Shown in pieces: positions 60,143 to 64,000 of a stretch of 64,000 bases of DNA. Under the pieces are notes generated by a model. The model saw only the letters and a list, made by a program, of their open reading frames with translations, was not told the origin of the DNA and made no database searches. The position numbers and the translations under genes are program-made. Source of the stretch: Anaeromassilibacillus senegalensis (GTDB lineage: Bacteria; Bacillota; Clostridia; Oscillospirales; Acutalibacteraceae); the NCBI RefSeq assembly GCF_021531715.1, contig NZ_JAFBIT010000002.1, positions 372,001 through 436,000 on the forward strand, written 5' to 3'. How positions within the stretch are numbered: the first letter of the stretch is position 1; each line of letters starts with the position of its first letter.

Positions 60143-60697
60143 TCAGTTCGTGTGATCCGAAAGGAATTGCACCGGCTGGATCGACTTCACATCGGGAAAG
60201 ATCGGCACCTGCTTGTAGATCTCGGTGCGGTAATCGGGGTGGCTCACGCGGATGTCGTACAGCGCGTACGGCATTTCGCCGGTCGGCGTCTGGGCGAGTG
60301 CGGCGTCCGGGGCAGGCAGCACGATGCCGTCGAGCACGCCGCTTTCATCGGTTGTGCCGGAGGCAAATCGCCGCGGGCCGTCGGTAAAATCGTGCGTGAC
60401 GAGCACCGAAGCGCCCTTCACCGGAACCGTCTGCTGCCCGGCAAAGGCCTGTATGCGCAAAAAGCCGGTCTTCTGGTTGATCTGCCGGAACACATCACAC
60501 GTGTTCTGCTCTGGCGGAAAAGTCTGCAGCGGGTCCCGTCCGGCGCCCGCCTCCGGCAGATTGACGACGGCGTCCGCGTCGTCCGGCAGCGTGACCGGCG
60601 TGCCGACCGCATTGCCCGGCTGCCCGCTGCGCGCGGCGAGCTGCATCATTTCCGCCTTGTGCCGCTCCACAGCGGCCTGAAATCTGGATGGATTCAT
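60143..60697 (-). CDS. Hypothetical partner of the spore peptidoglycan protein
   Basis: 184 residues. The first third is low in structure (MNPSRFQAAVERHKAEM), followed by a beta-sandwich-like part (FLRIQAFAGQQTVPVKGASVLV; FASGTTDESGVLDGIVLPA; YDIRVSHPDYRTEIY), similar to carboxypeptidase-regulatory-like domains. It precedes the peptidoglycan-binding gene on one transcript, an arrangement common in sporulating Clostridia. SD GGAGGAGAGCGT. Function unknown. Confidence 0.72.
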   Translation of the reverse strand: MNPSRFQAAVERHKAEMMQLAARSGQPGNAVGTPVTLPDDADAVVNLPEAGAGRDPLQTFPPEQNTCDVFRQINQKTGFLRIQAFAGQQTVPVKGASVLVTHDFTDGPRRFASGTTDESGVLDGIVLPAPDAALAQTPTGEMPYALYDIRVSHPDYRTEIYKQVPIFPDVKSIQPVQFLSDHTN

Positions 60698-60825
60698 ACG
60701 CTCTCCTCCTTTTGTTTGTCTTTTTCATAATAAGCGGGAAGGTGGAAAAGCGTGACAACCCCTGCGAGCTCCAAAAAAATCCGCCGGTTTTTCTTCCCCG
60801 AAAAAATTTTCGAGAAATTTGGAAT

Positions 60826-60860
60826 GTTCGATTGACAAATCTCGAACAATTGTTTATAAT
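60826..60860 (+). promoter_or_regulatory. Promoter with LexA-like box
   Basis: TTGACA (60832-60837), 17-bp spacer and TATAAT (60855-60860). CGAACAATTGTTTA (60843-60856) covers spacer and -10 and matches 12 of 14 positions of the Gram-positive LexA/DinR consensus CGAACRNRYGTTYC. A GTTCGA-N10-TCGAAC dyad (60826-60847) overlaps as well. Confidence 0.6.
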
Positions 60861-60913
60861 ACAGCTTGTAAGAAACACATGTTCGCTTTGCGGACCGAAA
60901 CGGAGGTTTTCAC

Positions 60914-61162
60914 ATGCTGTATATTCTTTTGGGGATTATCGTGCTCTGTGCGCTGCTGTGCCTTGCAGAGCTGATCGTACGCATCTGGGAAAAGGCGGAG
61001 CAGTCTGCACGCCGCGCCGCGCGCACACACGCTGCACGGCCTGTGCAGAAATCCATCTGCCTGAATCTGCCGGTCTGCCTGCCGGATCGCGATTCGATAA
61101 AGAACATATATTCCCTGTCCGACCAGTTTGCGGATCGCTTCCGGGAGGTCGTCCACTCTTGA
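60914..61162 (+). CDS. Small membrane protein
   Basis: 82 residues. The N-terminus is one membrane helix (LYILLGIIVLCALLCLAELIV), then a basic RRAARTHAARPVQKS segment and CLNLPVCLPDRDSIKN. Good site ACGGAGG. It overlaps the next gene by 4 bp. First gene after the LexA-like promoter; function unknown. Confidence 0.7.
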   Translation: MLYILLGIIVLCALLCLAELIVRIWEKAEQSARRAARTHAARPVQKSICLNLPVCLPDRDSIKNIYSLSDQFADRFREVVHS

Positions 61163-61584
61163 GAGAGATCCTGACGGAGCACGGCAAGGCAGCCAAGACC
61201 TACCTCTCCGCCTACCGGCGCACCGAGCGGGGCATCGCGGTACGGCTGCGCGAGCTAGAGCGGCTCAGGACGCTCTCCGAGCAGGTGCGCAGTGCCGTAA
61301 AGCCCGGTATGCGTGCCGATTCGCTCGGCCGCATTCAGGCGCTGGAGGCCGAAGCGGCGGACGGCGTCAGTCGGCTGTGTGCGCTGCGGCAGGAGATCGA
61401 GCAGGCAATCGGAGAAGTGGAGGACGACACGCTCCGCGAGATTCTGGATCGGCATTACGTGCAGATGCAGACGCTCAACCAGATCGCCGTGGAGCTGCAC
61501 TACACGCCCCGGCATGTGAGCCGCCTGCACAAACAGGCTCTGGAGCACGTCTGCGTGCGTCCGGGCCAACCTGTGTCCTTCTGA
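61159..61584 (+). CDS. Sigma-70 region-4-like (phage RNA polymerase sigma type) protein
   Basis: 141 residues from TTG 61159 (site GGGAGGTC), overlapping the membrane gene stop by 4 bp. It resembles DUF1492/phage sigma-like proteins: helical N-terminus (LREILTEHGKAAKTYLSAYRR) and a C-terminal HTH (YVQMQTLNQIAVELHYTPRH, VSRLHKQAL). Phage late-gene activators of this kind turn on lysis or structural genes. The open frame further upstream (to 60688) is a shadow. Confidence 0.75.
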   Translation: MREILTEHGKAAKTYLSAYRRTERGIAVRLRELERLRTLSEQVRSAVKPGMRADSLGRIQALEAEAADGVSRLCALRQEIEQAIGEVEDDTLREILDRHYVQMQTLNQIAVELHYTPRHVSRLHKQALEHVCVRPGQPVSF

Positions 61585-61617
61585 TAAACTGGGGCGCTGC
61601 CCGCCCGCATATACACT

Positions 61618-61656
61618 GAGGTTGTTGCAAAGAAATTTGCACAGCCTCTTTTGTTT
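61618..61656 (+). terminator. Hairpin after the sigma-like gene
   Basis: GAGG-GT-GCAAA pairs with TTTGC-CA-CCTC with small bulges, followed by TTTTGTTTT. Confidence 0.6.
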
Positions 61657-61740
61657 TCCTCCGCACGGGAAAACAGGCGGCGCGCCCCTCTTTATATCCG
61701 GCAATGCCGCAACATGAAAAAGCGAGAAAGGACGAAGCCA

Positions 61741-62208
61741 ATGAAAAAAACGATTCTCAAATCCGCTCTGGCGGCGCTGGGCGCTTCCGCCGCAGCATAC
61801 TGCGGCGCGCTGGCCGCACCGCTTCTGGTGCTGCTCGGCGTTATGCTCGTGGACTATGCGACCGGCATGGTCAAGGCGTATATCACGGCGCAGCTCAGCT
61901 CCAAAATCGGCCTGCGCGGCATTCTCAAGAAGCTGAGCTATATGGCGATGGTCGCCGTCGGCGCGGCGGTCGATTACCTGCTGACCTGCGCGCTGTCCGC
62001 CGCCGGTGTGGGCGTGGAGCTGAAGCTGTACTGCGGGCTGCTCGTCGCCGTGTGGCTGATTGTAAACGAGCTGATCTCGATTCTCGAGAACCTCGCCGCC
62101 ATCGGCGTACCGGGCTTTCCGGCACTGAACCGCCTGCTGCGCAGACTGCGCACAGCGATCGAAACAGAGACCGAACCGACAGAAGGAGGAAAAACACATG
62201 ACGCATGA
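61741..62208 (+). CDS. Phage-type holin (holin_4/TcdE-like)
   Basis: 155 residues. Hydrophobic helices (LAAPLLVLLGVMLVDYATGM, MAMVAVGAAVDYLLTCALS, LYCGLLVAVWLIVNELISIL) with the family VDYATG and ENLAAIGVP marks match TcdE/phi29-type holins, which open the membrane for lysis or toxin release. Start ATG 61741 has GAAAGGAC. No full endolysin follows; only a frameshifted SH3 protein. Confidence 0.88.
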   Translation: MKKTILKSALAALGASAAAYCGALAAPLLVLLGVMLVDYATGMVKAYITAQLSSKIGLRGILKKLSYMAMVAVGAAVDYLLTCALSAAGVGVELKLYCGLLVAVWLIVNELISILENLAAIGVPGFPALNRLLRRLRTAIETETEPTEGGKTHDA

Positions 62209-62751
62209 AATCACACTGACCGGCTATCAGGCACAGCCGACAGCTATGGCACCGAGACGCTGCACATCACGGCGGACGACGCGTGGGCAGGGCTGACCAT
62301 CACGGCGACCTTCGTACGCGATCTCGACCGCACGCGCGTGCTCGCAGACCAGGACGGCTATATCGCCGTGCCGCAGGAGGCGACGTCGCTCGACGGCGGC
62401 GGCTTTCTCGGCCGCATCGTGTTTGCGGGCGTTAAAAACGGCATGCAGCGCATTTCCACGGATCTGATGTACCGCATCACTCCGCATGCATCCGCCGAGG
62501 GCAGCGAAAGCGCGCCGACGCCCGCCGCATGGGAGCAGTTTATCGCGGCGGTCAAGGCCAAAATGGGCGGCACAGCCACGAAACCGGCCAAACCCGCCGC
62601 GCCGGCAGACACAAGCACCGCTGTGCAGTACACCGCGCAGGTCAACGCCCCGAGCGGTCTGAACGTCCGCAAGGGCCCCGGCTCCGCAAAAGGCTGGGGC
62701 CGCCTCAAGGCCGGCGGCTGGGTCGCGATCGATTGGGTGAAAAAAGCATAA
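62199..62751 (+). pseudogene. Frameshifted gene with C-terminal SH3-like domain
   Basis: Begins MTHEITLTGYQAQP at 62199 with site AGGAGG and 10 bp overlap with the holin, then the frame is lost near 62238; the rest continues in another frame (DSYGTETLHITADDAWAGLT) to a C-terminal SH3b-like part (NAPSGLNVRKGPGSAKGWG). Restoring one base between CAG and CCG rejoins the parts. SH3 parts normally target endolysins to the wall, but no catalytic domain is visible here. A real mutation or a sequencing error are both possible. Confidence 0.75.
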
Positions 62752-62759
62752 GCAAAGCA

Positions 62760-62795
62760 AAAGCCGTGGGAGGCGCCAAAGCATCTCTCACGGCT
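62760..62795 (+). terminator. Terminator at the end of the lysis-like cassette
   Basis: AAGCCGTGGGAG/CTCTCACGGCTT, one mismatch, followed by GGTTTGTTTG. Confidence 0.65.
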
Positions 62796-62809
62796 TGGTT
62801 TGTTTGATT

Positions 62810-64000
62810 TTACCGCTTTCTGCTCCAGGTGTCCGGGCTGAGGAGGACGAGGAGCGGGAAGATTTCGAGGCGGCCGAGGAGCATGTCCGCGGCGAGGACA
62901 AGCTTGGAAAGGTCGCTGTAATGGCCGTAGTTGCCGGTCGCGCCAACGAGCTCGAAGCCCGGGCCAATGTTGTTGAAGCAGGCGGTGACGGCGGAGATAT
63001 TCGTGCCGATGGAGTAGCCGTCGAGCGAGATCACGATGAAGCTCAGGAGCAGGATCACGCAGTAAACCGCGAGGTAGGCGTTGACATTGTTCGAGGTTTC
63101 CTCGTCGACAACGCGGCCGTCCATGCGGACGATCTGCACACGGCGCGGATGCAGCGCCTTGCGGATGGTGCGGCGGATGCTCTTGAGCAGCAGAAGCACA
63201 CGCGATACCTTGAGGCCGCCGCCCGTGCTGCCCGCACACGCGCCGACGAACATCAGCGCGAAGAGGATCGACTTGGAAAAGGCCGGCCACTGCTCAAAAT
63301 CGACGGTGGCAAAGCCGGTGGTCGTCATGATGCTGCTCACCTGAAATGCCGCGTGGTGGAACGCTTCATACACGCTCTTATACATGCCGCTGATGTTGAG
63401 CGTGATCAGCAGGATAGAGCCGCCCGCAATGCCGATATACAGGCGAAGCTCCTCGCTTTTCAGGATGCTTTTAAACTGGCGGAGCAAAAGAAGGTAATAA
63501 AGGCTGAAGTTCACGCCGAACAGGAGCATAAAGACCGTGACGACGCTCTGCAGATAAAGACTGTATTCGCCCATGCTGCTGTTGCGGATCGCAAATCCGC
63601 CGGTACCGGCGGTGCCGAAGGCGATACAGAAGCTGTCAAAGACCGGCATACCGCCGAGCAAAAGGAACACGATGCACAGTGCAGTGAGCAAAATATACAG
63701 CCCGTATAAAATCATGGCCGTCTGCCGCAGATGCGGCGTCAGCTTGCCGACGCTCGGGCCGGGGCTTTCCGCGCGCATCAGATGGATGCCCGAGCCGGCC
63801 GTCTTGCGCGCCTCCGGCACAACCGCGAGCAGAAACACGAGCATGCCCATGCCGCCGAGCCAATGGCTGAAGCTGCGCCAATACAGGTTGCAGCGGGAAA
63901 GCGCTTCCACGTTGCTGAGAATGGACGCGCCGGTGGTGGTAAAGCCCGAGACGATCTCAAACAGCGCGTCGATATAGCGCGGGATCTCGCCGGAAAAATA
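62810..64000 (-). CDS. trkH: TrkH-family potassium uptake protein (5' end outside window)
   Basis: 397 residues are visible of a protein usually around 450-500; the N-terminus lies beyond 64000. Filter loops are FTTTGASI near the cut, AFGTAGTGGFAIRN and MTTTGFATVD, and the last repeat has FNNIGPGFELVG, together the four pore repeats of a Trk/Ktr K+ channel subunit. Membrane segments fill the rest. A Trk/KtrA regulatory partner is not seen; it may lie upstream. Confidence 0.93.
   Translation of the reverse strand, partial: YFSGEIPRYIDALFEIVSGFTTTGASILSNVEALSRCNLYWRSFSHWLGGMGMLVFLLAVVPEARKTAGSGIHLMRAESPGPSVGKLTPHLRQTAMILYGLYILLTALCIVFLLLGGMPVFDSFCIAFGTAGTGGFAIRNSSMGEYSLYLQSVVTVFMLLFGVNFSLYYLLLLRQFKSILKSEELRLYIGIAGGSILLITLNISGMYKSVYEAFHHAAFQVSSIMTTTGFATVDFEQWPAFSKSILFALMFVGACAGSTGGGLKVSRVLLLLKSIRRTIRKALHPRRVQIVRMDGRVVDEETSNNVNAYLAVYCVILLLSFIVISLDGYSIGTNISAVTACFNNIGPGFELVGATGNYGHYSDLSKLVLAADMLLGRLEIFPLLVLLSPDTWSRKR

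Noticed and set aside
60688-61158. N-terminal extension of the sigma-like gene
   Set aside because: Runs through the promoter and the small membrane gene; TTG at 61159 has a ribosome site and family-like start.

Overview
The window looks like chromosome of a GC-rich, low-oxygen gut Clostridia member, probably Oscillospiraceae/Ruminococcaceae-like. The reasons are the high GC with strong GC3 bias in host genes, a SpoIIP sporulation protein, a SpoIID-like spore protein, an Fe-S type L-serine dehydratase, a dockerin-bearing membrane protein, AGGAGG-type ribosome sites, and a tet(W) element typical of gut Firmicutes. Species cannot be fixed from sequence reading alone.

Layout: (1) 9-8369, a complete minus-strand arginine operon argG-argH-argC-argJ-argB-argD-argF. 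It is led by a sigma-A-type promoter with a perfect ArgR/AhrC-type ARG box, and carries internal hairpins between genes. (2) 8486-21839, a MATE transporter gene split by a 12,002-bp integrative mobilizable element (9401-21402). The element has 21-bp imperfect inverted ends, a GC crossover dinucleotide, and a large serine recombinase with TnpW (Tn4451-like). It also has MobC and a MOBP-type relaxase, RepA_N with in-gene 23-bp iterons, a DnaC-like ATPase, tet(W) with a Tn916-type attenuated leader, an XRE regulator, a methyltransferase and decayed Tn916 orf7/orf8-like regulators. Removing it at GC restores a 450-codon MATE frame. A divergent MerR regulator with a textbook 19-bp-spacer operator still faces the broken gene. 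(3) 22658-37602, housekeeping: hflX, a divergent chromosomal TetM/EF-G-like GTPase, a CorC-type transporter, an arginase-like protein lacking one metal ligand, carboxylesterase, tadA, CPBP protease, htpG, spoIIP, citrate synthase. (4) 37616-46066, regulators (AraC, TetR-cupin) and a membrane/envelope-stress set (TPM, LemA-like, TelA, XpaC). (5) 46252-53337, lipoprotein, HAD, second MATE, DUF896, PHP, serine dehydratase, dockerin protein, tRNA-Pro with a decayed copy beside it. (6) 53340-57770, a patchier accessory stretch: vWA, ArsC-like, macro-HTH fusion, truncated TetR, methyltransferase, FlaR-like kinase, tiny Cys-rich ORF. (7) 57751-64000, an LCM-type methyltransferase, a spore peptidoglycan-binding pair, a small phage-like cassette (TM protein, sigma-like factor, holin, frameshifted SH3 protein) behind a promoter with a LexA-like box, and the C-terminal part of TrkH.

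No CRISPR array or rRNA gene was seen. Functional names rest on motif and family recognition by eye; no searches were run.
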